Part shown: piece by piece, positions 1 through 11,728 of the stretch | Position numbering within the stretch: the stretch's first letter is position 1 | Layout: every line of letters starts with the position of its first letter | From: Owenia fusiformis | Lineage: Eukaryota > Annelida > Polychaeta > Sabellida > Oweniidae | Direction of reading: 5' to 3' | DNA: 64,000 bases | Assembly (NCBI GenBank): GCA_903813345.2 | Contig: CAIIXF020000012.1 | Coordinates: 20,904,184-20,968,183, forward strand | Position numbers and translations under genes: made by a program | Notes under the pieces: generated by a model | Databases searched by the model: none | Told to the model about the DNA's origin: nothing | What the model saw: only the letters and a program-made list of their open reading frames with translations

Positions 1-261
1 ATTATTAGAGTATACCAGTGCATCAAGTAGGAAATGGAGTTCATTTTGAATAACAGACCAGCTCAGACAGCCCGAAAGTTGCCATCTTGGGCATGTTGCT
101 TAAAATGCAGTAATATTGTGACTATCAGTCCGATGGTCATGAAATATGGCAGGTTGGTAGGAAATTGAATGATGTACAAATGTGTAAAATATCAGGGAGT
201 TATTTCTTAGAATGACAAAGATATTAGGAAAAACTAGGGTTGCCATTTTTTGACCACCCTG
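1..261 (-). mobile_element. mariner-like element, one end, truncated by window edge
   Basis: The segment ends in the inverted terminal sequence TTTTTGACCACCCTG followed by TA, the target duplication of mariner-type elements. It is closely similar over about 230 bp to the right-hand end of the element at 48173-48858, in the same orientation, including a stretch reading GACCAGCTCAGACAGCCCG. The other end lies outside the window. Short ORFs in it are element debris, not host genes. Confidence 0.8.
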
Positions 262-761
262 TACATGTATAAACAATATTCTACTGTGCATCCATTGTTA
301 AAATGCAATTAATAGGTACAATAACGCCATTTTATTCTTTATACAAGAATGAATGAATTAAGTTCAATAATTATAATCAATTTGCAATCACTGGTAAAAA
401 ATGTTCAAAATAGAAACGACTTAATTTAGATATCATGTATTTGAAAACGTCCTGGTCAAAATCTATTCTTTCGATACAAATTCCAATGTTCGTGTACACA
501 ACTAAATCACAGAATTTTGCCCTACATATTCCCATTTGACCCTGAATCTGAAAAAGTATCTATGCGTTTCCTTTGGGGCCGTTTTTCGTCTTTTGTTTCC
601 ATAAAAAATCAGTCTCATTTAAATTACAGGCTTGTTTTACGGAAATATCCCTATACTTTGTAACTGCATTTTACTTCAATCAAACCAGGCCCCTCGTTGA
701 GATCTATGATTTTACCATCTTGTCTGGCTCCTAAAAATGGAATCTTAGGATTCACTTAGGC
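262..761. other. AT-rich spacer, nothing recognised
   Basis: No open frame with splice signals, tandem repeat or inverted repeat was noticed. Confidence 0.5.
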
Positions 762-931
762 CCGTAGCCTGAGGGGGAGCTGCCCCCCCCCCCCCCCCGG
801 CCAGAAATTCTTTCAAAATCATGCAGTTTTTCCCCATTCTGAGGATTTTTCGCATGATTTTTAGCCAAAATTGTGAAAAAGCTCCCCCTGGAAAAAAGCC
901 CCCCCCCCTCCAGGTAAAAGCTGGCTACGGG
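762..931. mobile_element. short foldback (MITE-like) with poly-C tracts
   Basis: The sequence starts CCCGTAGCCTGAGGGGGAGCT and ends with the approximate inverse, AGCTGGCTACGGG. Inside are two runs of C (about 18 and 9) and the arms AGAATTTT/CCCCATTCT. The poly-C tracts create spurious proline/glycine-rich ORFs in several frames. The size and inverted ends fit a non-autonomous DNA transposon; the superfamily is not evident. Confidence 0.6.
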
Positions 932-1591
932 CAAGGGATAAAACATACAACCCAGTGGGCATAATTTCAATGGGGTTTCCATTACACTCTCTGTAGTTTT
1001 TGTGTTTTTGTTTTTTGTTCTGATCGCATTGTCCACTTAACAGGGTAAAATATATTGGTGTCCCAATATGTATAAGATCACAATACAATCCCTTGGCGTC
1101 GATTGGTGTTTTGTCACATCTCGGGTCAAACAACGTAGATTTTATTCCTTGACTTTTGTCTTTTCCATAATGGGGTACAGACACTTCAGATAACATCACT
1201 GTGTCAGACGATAATCAACTTGTTCGTGGTTTGTGCCATTTTTGGGGGTTGTCAGTACATGAATTCTCTTTTGAGAAAAATGATAATTTATTTTGTCTGA
1301 TATAAATAAGTTGTTACAATAATCCAATAATATGATTGCAGTAGCCTGATTTTCCTGCTTTACATTAGCATGACGCAGATTCCACCTCGCAATCATTTAT
1401 GGTACATTTTAGCGTGTGGGGTGACATATCGTCTTAACTAATCACTCGTCAAATGGATTAAATCAAACTCATTATGAGACCATAAATAACATGAAATGAA
1501 AGTGGGTTCTATTAAATTGAAAATCAAATTCTAGGAGATCATAGAGAAGTTTAAAATGAGAGTACCCCTAGAGTGGCGCTAGACTGTCCAT
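932..1591. other. spacer, nothing recognised
   Basis: AT-rich unique-looking sequence; only short ORFs without supporting splice or start context. Confidence 0.45.
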
Positions 1592-2116
1592 ATTAATCCC
1601 GGGGGTTCACTGTATATAAACCTTGAAGGGTATCCTCGGCGCACATGTGGTACCTTTTTGACATTTGGTATGGCAATGGACCCTAATTTTTGGATCTGGT
1701 ATGAGAATGCCGCCAAAATTATGACTCTTGAGGTATGGCAATGGTTGGATTTTTTCATTTTCTGGAATGAGACTGGTCATACTAAATCTGTTACAAGACA
1801 CTTGTGGTATGGCGTTCAGACATTGGTCTAGTAGTTATGCAAATCCTTAATTTGAGGTGGTTTTGGATCGTTTTCCTCAAAGATCTGTTTATCTTCTTAG
1901 GACTTTGGATATTTTGAATGGCCTTGGTCTTATATCTGGATATTTGGTATGGCATTGGTCTTATATTTTGACATTTGGTATGGCTTTTGGGCGTTATTTT
2001 GGTTGGTATGGGAACACATTGAAATTCGACAGATTGGTATGGGAATATGATATCCGAGGGTTCATCCTAGGACCCCCGTCAAATTTTGTACATAGTGAAC
2101 CCCCCGGGATATTAAT
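1592..2116. mobile_element. foldback element with CCCGGGGGTTCACT ends
   Basis: The left end ATTAATCCCGGGGGTTCACT is matched in inverse by AGTGAACCCCCCGGGATATT at 2093-2112. The interior is internally repetitive, with several imperfect copies of TTTGGTATGGCATTGG and GGATATTTTGAATGG on the right and their inverse on the left. It is a non-autonomous inverted-repeat element of about 525 bp. The 110-codon ORF at 1857-2189 comes from these internal repeats. Confidence 0.65.
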
Positions 2117-2369
2117 ACTCAATAATACTCAATTGAACAAACCATGTGCATGCATTGTACTGTTATACAAATTCCGGGTAACAAGTTAGGTTTACTTCGC
2201 TTTAAATCTAATAAAAATGAAACAGACACTGCCTGTAATTGATGATTTTTGCTTCTTACTTACCATTTTTCTTTAATTTTCCTCAGATTCTACCACAGAC
2301 TTAGCAAAGATTTAAATATTAGGAGAATTCTTACAGATAACTAAGACTCCATAGACTGCCTGTACTTAT

Positions 2370-2474
2370 TCTAAAATGTTTCAGTCATTGACGTCATCGA
2401 TTGAACTCATTTGCATACAGCCAATCAGCGCAGTGGAAATTATCGATTTTCTTGACTTTGTGGAAAGGTGAATA
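2370..2474 (-). mobile_element. solo end of the TIR element family also found at 16045-17744
   Basis: The block ending ACTTTGTGGAAAGGTGAATA is the inverse complement of the left end of the 16045-17744 element. The similarity continues about 100 bp inward through the shared motifs TGACGTCA, TTTGCATACA/CCAATCAGCG and AAATTATCGATTTTCTT. No matching second end was found nearby. Confidence 0.6.
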
Positions 2475-3240
2475 GGACTTTCACTTTTCTCCACGAAGAA
2501 TGAATGAATTTGTATGTATTTGTATTTTCAAAACACGTTACTTTGCCATAAAAGCGTAACTTTATTGGACTTTAACTTTTCTCCACGAGGAATGCATAAA
2601 TTTATTTGTAGGCATTTTCAAAACACGTTACTTTGCTTTAAAAACGTAACTTTATTGGGCTTTAACTTTATCCACGAAGAATGAATGAATTTTTATGTAG
2701 GCATTTTCAAAACACGTTACTTTGCCTTAAACACGTAACTTTATTGGGCTTTAACTTTATCCACGAAGAATGAATGAATTTTTATGTAGGCATTTTCAAA
2801 ATACGTTACTTTGCTTTAAAATCTTTATTAGACTTTATCTTTATCCACGAACAATGGATGTGTTTTTATGTAGGCATTTTCAAAACACGTCACTTTGCCT
2901 TAAAACGTAATTTTATTGGACTTTGACGTCTCCACGAAGAATGGCTGAATTTTTATATCGGCATTTTCAAAACACGTTACTTTGCCTTAAAAACGTAACT
3001 TAATTGGACTTTAACTTTCTTCAAGAAAAATGGATGAATTTTTATGTAAACATTTTCGAAACACGTTACTTTGTCATAAAAATGTAACTTTATTGGATTT
3101 TAACTTTTCTCCACGAAGAATGAAGGGATTTTTATGTAGGCATTCTAAAACACGTTACTTTGCCTTAAAAACGTAACTTTATTGGACCTTAATTTTATTC
3201 ATGAAGAATGGATGAGTTTTTATGTAGGTATTTTCAATAA
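2475..3240. repeat. ~90-bp tandem satellite, about 8.5 units
   Basis: Consecutive units contain TTTTCAAAACACGTTACTTT, then GTAACTTTATTGGACTTTAA and TCCACGAAGAATGAATGAAT. Unit starts are 80-92 bp apart. Units are diverged by point changes and small indels. The array abuts the solo TIR end that stops at 2474. Confidence 0.85.
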
Positions 3241-3711
3241 AGTTATGTTCACGTTATTTTAATATTTATGTTTATGTGATTGAAACGTTGTATAAATAGA
3301 ACGCAATATTCACACTAGCATGCATTTAATGTCTAGCGTCGTGAAATTCGAACATGATTAGGAAACCACTTGGGAAATAAGATGTATTTGGAACTGATAC
3401 CAGACGCTTAAAACTGATGCGTACAAGCATTCGATTACAGTAATTTCTCGGCGATGTTCATTGGTCAGTCTCAACAGACCACCTTACGTCTGATCACGTG
3501 GTTAGATCCCTATGAGCATTCATTATACAAATAAGAACAAAGGATTTTTGAAGTTGAAAGATGCCGATACGTAAAAACGAAAATAACACAGTCTAAAAGT
3601 ATGCAGTGGTTCCAGACGAAGAAAACTATGGAATAGGTAAAACACTAACTACAAAAGTACGAATGGTGGTGTCATGCAGCACAATGACAACGGTATGGAT
3701 ATTTTCTATGG
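3241..3711. other. spacer, nothing recognised
   Basis: No supported gene or repeat. A short open frame from 3606 runs into the left arm of the next foldback. Confidence 0.45.
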
Positions 3712-4115
3712 TTAGGTTATTCTTTCCAAACAACATTTTGGAAAAATACTGTGCCATGTTATTTCCTTGTACAAGACAACGCATGAAGGCATGTGTGTAT
3801 TTCCTTGCTTTTTTCAGGAAAGTATCCCTGCAATGTCTTGTTTAGTATACCTGGTAGCAGGTATTTTGCAACTTCAAGAAAGGCTGAAATTTTAAGAAAA
3901 ATCATTCAAAATAGCCACCTTTTCAATTTTCCAAATTTCTACTCCAAGTTTCCCAGTAACACTGGATTTCCATTGACCACTTACTATGTTTACTTAGAGA
4001 AGACAATGTAATGATACTTTCCTGAAAAAGCAAGGAAATACACACATGTCTTCATACTTTATTTTGCTCCAGAAAAAAGCAGGGGCAAAAATGTTGTTTG
4101 GAAAGAATAACCTAA
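3712..4115. mobile_element. foldback element with perfect 27-bp inverted ends
   Basis: The first 27 bp, beginning TTAGGTTATTCTTTCCAAAC, are matched perfectly in inverse by the last 27 bp. A second inverted pair sits inside: CATGTGTGTATTTCCTTGC near 3790 against GCAAGGAAATACACACATG near 4031. The ~200-bp centre is unique. It is a non-autonomous DNA element, probably fairly young because the ends are identical. Confidence 0.75.
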
Positions 4116-4538
4116 GGTCCATTTCACTGCTTCATTTCGTCAGTAGAACGGCAAAAATAAGAAATTGGTAGACCATTGTGCAATAATATATGGAAAAGTA
4201 TATTCATAATGTACATGAATGACATTTCTATATTTCAGATTTTTTAGTTTTTTGTGCAATAAGCCTGTGCCGTCTTGTAATTTGAGGAATTTCAGCCATG
4301 TTAATCTTATTGAAAATAACATGGCAGAGAAACATCCAAATATAAGAGGCCACACACTTTATAAGCCAAACTAGAAGCAATCCAAGATATACAAATGTCT
4401 TGTGTTCATTTTAGCTACAGTTGTAGATTGAAGGGTCTTTTCTTTTGGGTTTTCATGCTAAAATTGTGGGCTTAGTTTCGGGGTTTTCTTTCTTTTTAAT
4501 TGAACCATCGCTGATCTTTTCCTTAAATGTACTTTCAG

Positions 4539-6075
4539 GTGCAGTCTTTTTGCCTTGGAGAGAACAAAAAGAACCACAAATGGAAAACCACAGAGAATCT
4601 ACAATCGGTGGTTCCTACATGTATCTGCAGCATTTGTATCTACATACCTCTTGCCTTGGAGAGAACACAAAGAAACACGAAAGGAAAACCACAGAGAATC
4701 TACAATTTGTGCTACCTATCTGCAGCATTTATATCTACATACCATCTTGTTAAAGGTACTGTACACATAATCAGTTCTATCATTTGATGATTTTATTTGC
4801 TCTCTGGTTCAGGACGGGTATTCAACAACGACACATTTTTCACTTGTTGGGATTCTAATCCCATTGCTGGCACATGTATGTTTGGCAAACATTTTTCCTA
4901 AGAAATACACTAAATGATGACTGCCTTGATTTCACTTAATGTACAAATGTACCATGAAGCCATGTTTCATTATTTTCACATGTGTTCTGTGATAGTTGCC
5001 TGAATCATTCCTACTTCACATTGGGCCAAATCAAGATGGCAACTGCTTTGAAAAACGAAACACCACATTTCAATTTATTCTTAAAGAATATACATATACT
5101 CCACTATTCCATTCTTCCTACAGAGTTACATCTGCCCAAGCAGTTAGTTGACTTGATGATGTAGATCTTGAGCCGGGGGGCGGGGGGTACAAGGCTATGA
5201 CAGATTTACTAGAGTCAATGAGAGGAATGTCTTGGTATTCCCTCCTCCACTTGTATTGTAAGTGACTCGACCAAGTTGCATCCTTGTATTTTTCATTTTC
5301 TTATCTTGTATCTTTCAGGTACAACTATGAGAGAGATGCAGAGAACACACCAAGTTAGGGCGACAGCTGGATCAGTCTTTCGACAACTTTGAGCCATCAG
5401 GTCCAGTCGTCCACGTAAACAGTATCATGGGCGAGAGGTGTTCGTGATCCTGTCACCAAAACACCAAAGTAAGTACATTTTTTTATTCAATTATTACATC
5501 AGTTTAGTTCCTCTGTTTTCAGGTTCACTTTCAGCTTGGAGATGAGGAGCCCGATGACCAAGACACAACGGAGACAACAGCTGCGTGCCAACTAGGACTA
5601 CAACCGACGTTCCTGCTACCTAAGTTAAGTATTCCTTCCTGGTTTTGCATAGGGATAGGGGGGCGCCTCCCAATTTGATATTTACTCGTGGACTTTTGTT
5701 GGCCGACCCATATTTCTGGTGGAGAAACTTGGACTCTAAGGTAAAGTGGGAGGGTGGGTGGTTGGGTTTCCGGGGGGATAGAGTTCATGTTTCAAAATCA
5801 GAAATATGGAAGTCTACTGGTTGATATCAAATTGGGAGAAATAAATTTTAACTTTTGTAATATTCTGTAAATTTTTAGTGTTGTGTAAAGTATAATGTAA
5901 AGTTTTATTTAAAGTTTTTATGTAAAGTTTTATGTAAAATAACAACTACTACAACATGTTTTTATCTATTTGTAGCACAGATGGTGAATCCCTGCGAAAA
6001 GACGGACCTGTTGAAATCACATTTTTCTCCACGAGGGTCGAGTTTCCAGGACTTACCGTAGATGTTGCATTTTGA
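4539..6075 (+). pseudogene. array unit 1: spliced small-ORF gene, reading frame broken
   Basis: This unit has the same exon-like blocks and splice sites as units 2-4. The 80-codon frame that begins at the ATG at 5427 meets TGA at 5445-5447, where the other units have TGT. There is also a 4-bp insertion (CGTC) just upstream, near 5407. Downstream blocks 5523-5623 and 5976-6075 remain open in the shared frame and end at the same TGA. The transcript may still be made, but this copy does not encode the full small protein from that ATG. Function unknown. Confidence 0.55.
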
Positions 6076-6456
6076 CCAGTTTTATCTCTTGCAATCAGTT
6101 GCATCCCATTAGCAGGGGGCTACTCCCAGTACTATTTCAGTTCTACTTTAAATGGGGGAGGGAGGCCTCAAGTCACTTCACGTTTTTAGTTTGAGCTGTG
6201 GTCTTATAGATTTTAGCTTGGGTTGCTTAATTCAAGTTTTTGGGAAGATATTCACTCCATAGTCTGTGTGTGGTGGGGGGCTACTTCCAGTAACGTTCCA
6301 GTATAATTTCATGGGGGGGGGGGTGTCTCAAGTCACCTTTTTATTGAGTTGGATTTGATGGAGCGATGTGGGTCTTTTGATTGTGGACGTGGTTGTTTAA
6401 TTCAAGTTTTTGGGAAGTCATCACTCCAGTTAATTTTTCTTGGGGGGGGGGGTGTC

Positions 6457-6795
6457 AAACAACCAGACAACCAACCAACCTACCTGACATCCAACCGACC
6501 AACCAATGACCCAATAGGCTTAATCTAATCAACCAACTTACTTACTAACCAACCAACTAACCAACCAGACAACCACCAGACCACCCAATAGGTTAAAACT
6601 AACCAACCAATTAACTAATTAATCAACCAACTAACCAACACTCCACCCAACGAACCAAACAACCAACGAACCAGACAACCAAGGAACCAGATGACCAAGA
6701 TCATGGATCTAGTGCTTAGTATTGAATTGTATTGAATTGTATTGTATTGTATAGTTTTGTATTGCATTGTTTTGTATTGTATTGTATTTCATTGA
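6457..6795. repeat. CCAAC-rich tract and TATTG microsatellite, array unit 1
   Basis: A long run of imperfect AACCAACCAAC/AACCAGACAACC units follows a poly-G run, then imperfect TATTG repeats (about 6719-6790) follow. The same pair recurs near 8930-9265, 11393-11728 and 13850-14168. These tracts are likely substrates for the unequal exchange that could maintain the array, but that is inference. Confidence 0.85.
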
Positions 6796-7900
6796 CCAAT
6801 ACTTACTCAGTAATGATTCAATTTTAAAGTTGACTTCAAGTTCTACTCCAGATCTAAATTTTGAAGGTCTGAAGTCTTGTGTTCATTTTAGCTACAGTTG
6901 TAGATTGAAGGGTCTTTTCTTTTGGGTTTTCGTGCTAAAATTGTGGGCTTAGTTTCGGGGTTTTCTTTCTTTTTAATTGAACCATCGCTGATCTTTTCCT
7001 TAAATGTACTTTCAGGTGCAGACTTTTTGCCTTGGAGAGAACAAAAAGAACCACAAATGGAAAACCACAGAGAATCTACAATCGGTGGTACCTACATGTA
7101 TCTGCAGCATTTGTATCTATACCTCTTGCCTTGGAGAGAACACAAAGAAACACGAAAGGAAAACCACAGAGAATCTACAATTTGTGCTACCTATATGCAG
7201 CATTTATATCTACATACCATCTTGTTAAAGGTACTGTACACATAATCAGTTCTATCATTTGATGATTTTGCTCTCTGGTTCAGTACGGGTATTCAACAAC
7301 GACACATTTTTCACTTGTTGGGATTCTAATCCCATTGCTGGCACATGTATGTTTGGCAAACATTTTTTCTAAGAAATACACTAAATGATGACTGCCTTGA
7401 TTTCACTTAATGTACAAATGTACCATGAAGCCATGTTTCATTATTTTCAAATGTGGTCTATGATAGTTGCCTGAATCATTCCTACATGTACTTCACATTG
7501 GGCCAAATCAAGATGGCAACTGCTTTGAAAAACGAAACACCACATTTCAATGTATTCTTAAAGAATATACATATACTCCACTATTCCATTCTTCCTACAG
7601 AGTTACATCTGCCCAAGCAGTTAGTTGACTTGATGATGTAAATCTTGAGCCGGGGGGCGGGGGGTACAAGGCTATGACAGATTTACTAGAGTCAATGAGA
7701 GGAATGTCTTGGTATTCCCTCCTCCACTTGTATTGTAAGTGACTCAACCAAGTTGCATCCTTGTATTTTTCATTTTCTTATCTTGTATCTTTCAGGTACA
7801 ACTATGAGAGAGATGCAGCGAACACACCAAGTTAGGGCGACAGCTGGATCAGTCTTTCGACAACTTTGAGCCATCAGGTCCAGTCCACGTAAACAGTATC

Positions 7901-8550
7901 ATGGGCGAGAGGTCTCCGTGTTCCTGTCACCAAAGCACCAAAGTAAGTACATTTTTTTTTATTCAATTATTACATCAGTTTAGTTCCTCTGTTTTCAGGT
8001 TCACTTTCAGCTTGGAGATGAGGAGCCCGATGACCAAGACACAATGGAGACAACAGCTGCGTGCCAACTAGGACTACAACCGACGTTCCTGCTACCTAAG
8101 TTAAGTATTCCTTCCTGGTTTTGCATAGGGATAGGGGGGCGCCTCCCAGTTTGATATTTACTCGTGGACTTTTGTTGGCCGACCCATATCTCTGATGGAG
8201 AAACTTGGACCCTAAGGTAAAGTGGGAGGGTGGGTGGTTGGGTTTCCGGGGGGATAGAGTTCATGTTTCAAAATCAGAAATATGGAAGTCTACTGGTTTA
8301 TATCAAATTTGGAGAAATAAATTTTAACTTTTGTAATATTCTGTAAATTTTTAGTGTAGTGTAAAGTATAATGTAAAGTTTTATTTAAAGTTTTTATGTA
8401 AAGTTTTATGTAAAATAACAACTACTACAAAATTTTTTATCTATTTGTAGCACAGATGGTGAATCCCTGCGAAAAGACGGTCCTGTTGAAATCCCATTTT
8501 TCTCCACGAGGGTCGAGTTTCCAGGACTTACCGTAGATGTTGCATTTTGA
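7901..8550 (+). CDS. array unit 2: putative 80-residue protein, three coding exons
   Basis: Predicted coding exons are 7901-7942, 7999-8099 and 8451-8550. Phases agree (0, then 2), the acceptors are GTTTTCAG and ATTTGTAG, the donors GTAAGT and GTTAAG, and the frame ends at TGA. Upstream exon-like blocks (first one from 7016) would be 5' untranslated, because every frame through them is closed before this ATG. The product is acidic in the middle (around GDEEPDDQD), has a Cys-rich start (alternating C in residues 5-9 in units 3 and 4), shows no signal peptide or membrane segment, and ends EFPGLTVDVAF. Unit-specific changes here are C5S/S6P, T30M and T63P. I recognise no family, and a non-coding spliced transcript is a real alternative. 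Confidence 0.4.
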
Positions 8551-8929
8551 CCAGTTTTATCTCTTACAATCAGTTGCATCCCATTAGCAGGGGGCTACTC
8601 CCAGTACTATTTCAGTTCTACTTTAAATGGGGGAGGGAGGCCTCAAGTCACTTCACTTTTTTAGTTTGAGCTGTGGTCTTATAGATTTTAGCTTGGGTTG
8701 CTTAATTCAAGTTTTTGGGAAGGTATTCACTCCATAGTCTGTGTGTGGTGGGGGGCTACTTCCAGTAACGTTCCAGTATAATTTCATGGGGGGGGGTGTC
8801 TCAAGTCACCTTTTTATTGAGTTGGATTTGATGGAGCGATGTGGGTCTTTTGATTGTGGACGTGGTTGTTTAATTCAAGTTTTTGGGAAGTCATCACTCC
8901 AGTTAAATTTTCTTTGGGGGGGGGGTGTC

Positions 8930-9265
8930 AAACAACCAGACAACCAACCAACCTACCTGACATCCAACCGACCAACTAATGACCCAATAGGCTTAATCTA
9001 ATCAACCAACTTACTTACTAACCAACCAACTAACCAACCAGACAACCACCAGACCACCCAATAGGTTAAAACTAACCAACCAATTAACTAATTAATCAAC
9101 CAACTAACCAACACTCCACCCAACGAACCAAACAACCAACGAACCAGACAACCAACGAACCAGATGACCAAGATCATGGATCTAGTGCTTAGTATTGTAT
9201 TGTATTGAATTGTATTGTATTGTATAGTTTTGTATTGTATTGTTTTGTATTGTATTGTATTTCAT
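8930..9265. repeat. CCAAC-rich tract and TATTG microsatellite, array unit 2
   Basis: Same composition and order as in unit 1, with small length differences in the poly-G and TATTG runs. Confidence 0.85.
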
Positions 9266-10368
9266 TGACCAATACTTACTCAGTAATGATTCAATTTTAA
9301 AGTTGACTTCAAGTTCTACTACAGATCTAAATTTTGAAGGTCTGAAGTCTTGTGTTCATTTTAGCTACAGTTGTAGATTGAAGGGTCTTTTCTTTTGGGT
9401 TTTCATGTTAAAATTGTGGGCTTAGTTTCGGGGTTTTCTTTCTTTTTAATTGAACCATCGCTGATCTTTTCCTTAAATGTACTTTCAGGTGCAGACTTTT
9501 TGCCTTGGAGAGAACAAAAAGAACCACAAATGGAAAACCACAGAGAATCTACAATCGGTTGTACCTACATGTATCTGCAGCATTTGTATCTACATACCTC
9601 TTGCCTTGGAGAGAACACAAAGAAACACGAAAGGAAAACCACAGAAAATCTACAATTTGTGCTACCTATCTGCAGCATTTATATCTACATACCATCTTGT
9701 TAAAGGTACTGTACACATAATCAGTTCTATCATTTGATGATTTTGCTCTCTGGTTCAGTACGGTTATTCAACAACGACACATTTTTCACTTGTTGGGATT
9801 CTAATCCCATTGCTGGCACATGTATGTTTGGCAAACATTTTTTCTAAGAAATACACTAAATGATGACTGCCTTGATTTCACTTAATGTACAAATGTACCA
9901 TGAAGCCATGTTTCATTATTTTCACATGTGGTCTGTGATAGTTGCCTGAATCATTCCTACTTCACATTGGGCCAAATCAAGATGGCAACTGCTTTAAAAA
10001 ACGAAACACCACATTTCAATTTATTCTTAAAGAATATACATTTACTCCACTATTCCATCCTAATACAGAGTTACATCTTCCCAAGCAGTTAGTTGACTTG
10101 ATGATGTAGATCTTGAGCCGGGTGGCGAGGGGTACAAGGCTATGACAGATTTACTAGAGTCAATGAGAGGAATGTCTTGGTATTCCCTCCTCCACTTGTA
10201 TTGTAAGTGACTCGACCAAGTTGCATCCTTGTATTTTTCATTTTCTTATCTTGTATCTTTCAGGTACAACTATGAGAGAGATGCAGCGAACACACCAAGT
10301 TAGGGCGACAGCTGGATCAGTCTTTCGACAACTTTGAGCCATCAGGTCCAGTCCACGTAAACAGTATC

Positions 10369-11017
10369 ATGGGCGAGAGGTGTTCGTGTTCCTGTCACCA
10401 AAGCACCAAAGTAAGTACATTTTTTTGTTCAATTATTACATCAGTTTAGTTCCTCTGTTTTCAGGTTTACTTTCAGCTTGGAGATGAGGAGCCCAATGAC
10501 CAAGACACAACGGAGACAACAGCTGCGTGCCAACTAGGACTACAACCGACGTTCCTGCTACCTAAGTTAAGTATTCCTTCCTGGTTTTGCATAGGGATAG
10601 GGGGGCGCCTCCCAGTTTGATATTTACTCGTGGACTTTTGTTGGCCGACCCATATTTCTGATGGAGAAACTTGGACCCTAAGGTAAAGTGGGAGGGTGGG
10701 TGGTTGGGTTTCCGGGGGGATAGAGTTCATGTTTCAAAATCAGAAATATGGAAGTCTACTGGTTTATATCAAATTGGGAGAAATAAATTTTAACTTTTGT
10801 AATATTCTGTAAATTTTTAGTGTAGTGTAAAGTATAATGTAAAGTTTTATTTAAAGTTTTTATGTAAAGTTTTATGTAAAATAACAACTACTACAACATG
10901 TTTTTATCTATTTGTAGCACAGATGGTGAATCCCTGCGAAAAGACGGTCCTGTTGAAATCACATTTTTCTCCACGAGGGTCGAGTTTCCAGGACTTACCA
11001 TAGATGTTGCATTTTGA
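10369..11017 (+). CDS. array unit 3: putative 80-residue protein, three coding exons
   Basis: Predicted coding exons are 10369-10410, 10465-10565 and 10918-11017. The start, splice sites, phases and stop are the same as in unit 2. Relative to the majority sequence the product carries H16Y, D25N and V76I. The frame is fully open. The upstream exon-like blocks (first one from 9489) are retained. No homologous family is recognised; coding status rests on the open frame and conserved splice sites only. Confidence 0.4.
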
Positions 11018-11392
11018 CCAGTTTTATCTCTTGCAATCAGTTGCTACCCATTAGCAGTGGGCTACTCCCAGTACTATTTCAGTTCTACTTTTAATGGGGG
11101 AGGCCTCAAGTCACTTCACTTTTTTAGTTTGAGCTGTGGTCTTATAGATTTTAGCTTGGGTTGCTTAATTCAAGTTTTTGGGAAGCTATTCACTCCATAG
11201 TCTGTGTGTGGTGGGGGGGCTACTTCCAGTACCGTTCCAGTATAATTTCATGGGATGGGGGTCTCAAGTCACCTTTTTATTGAGTTGGATTTGAGGGAGC
11301 GATGTGGGTCTTTTGATTGTGGATGTGGTTGTTTAATTCAAGTTTTTGGGAAGTCATCACTCCAGTTAATTTTTCTTGGGGGGGGGGGTATC

Positions 11393-11728
11393 AAACAACC
11401 AGACAACCAACCAACCTACCTGACATCCAACCGACCAACCAATGACCCAATAGGCTTAATCTAATCAACCAACTTACTTACTAACCAACCAACTAACCAA
11501 CCAGACAACCACCAGACCACCCAATAGGTTAAAACTAACCAACCAATTAACTAATTAATCAACCAACTAACCAACACTCCACCCAACGAACCAAACAACC
11601 AACGAACCAGACAACCAACGAACCAGATGACCAAGATCATGGATCTAGTGCTTAGTATTGTATTGAATTGTATTGTATTGTATAGTTTTGTATTGTATTG
11701 TTTTGTATGGTATTGTATTTCATTGACC
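11393..11728. repeat. CCAAC-rich tract and TATTG microsatellite, array unit 3
   Basis: Same tract as in the other units, downstream of the last exon-like block. Confidence 0.85.

Noticed and set aside
752-1199. Minus-strand ORFs with glycine- or proline-rich runs
   Set aside because: Generated by poly-C tracts of a short inverted-repeat element; no splice or start context.
4445-4787. 70-110-codon ORFs across the first exon-like block of each unit
   Set aside because: Several frames are open at once and they read through the intron upstream of the acceptor; none continues in phase into the next block.
5531-5788. 85-codon minus-strand ORF repeated in each array unit (also 8007, 10473, 12921)
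   Set aside because: Opposite strand to five conserved splice sites. It is open because the units are nearly identical copies, and it has no splice support of its own.
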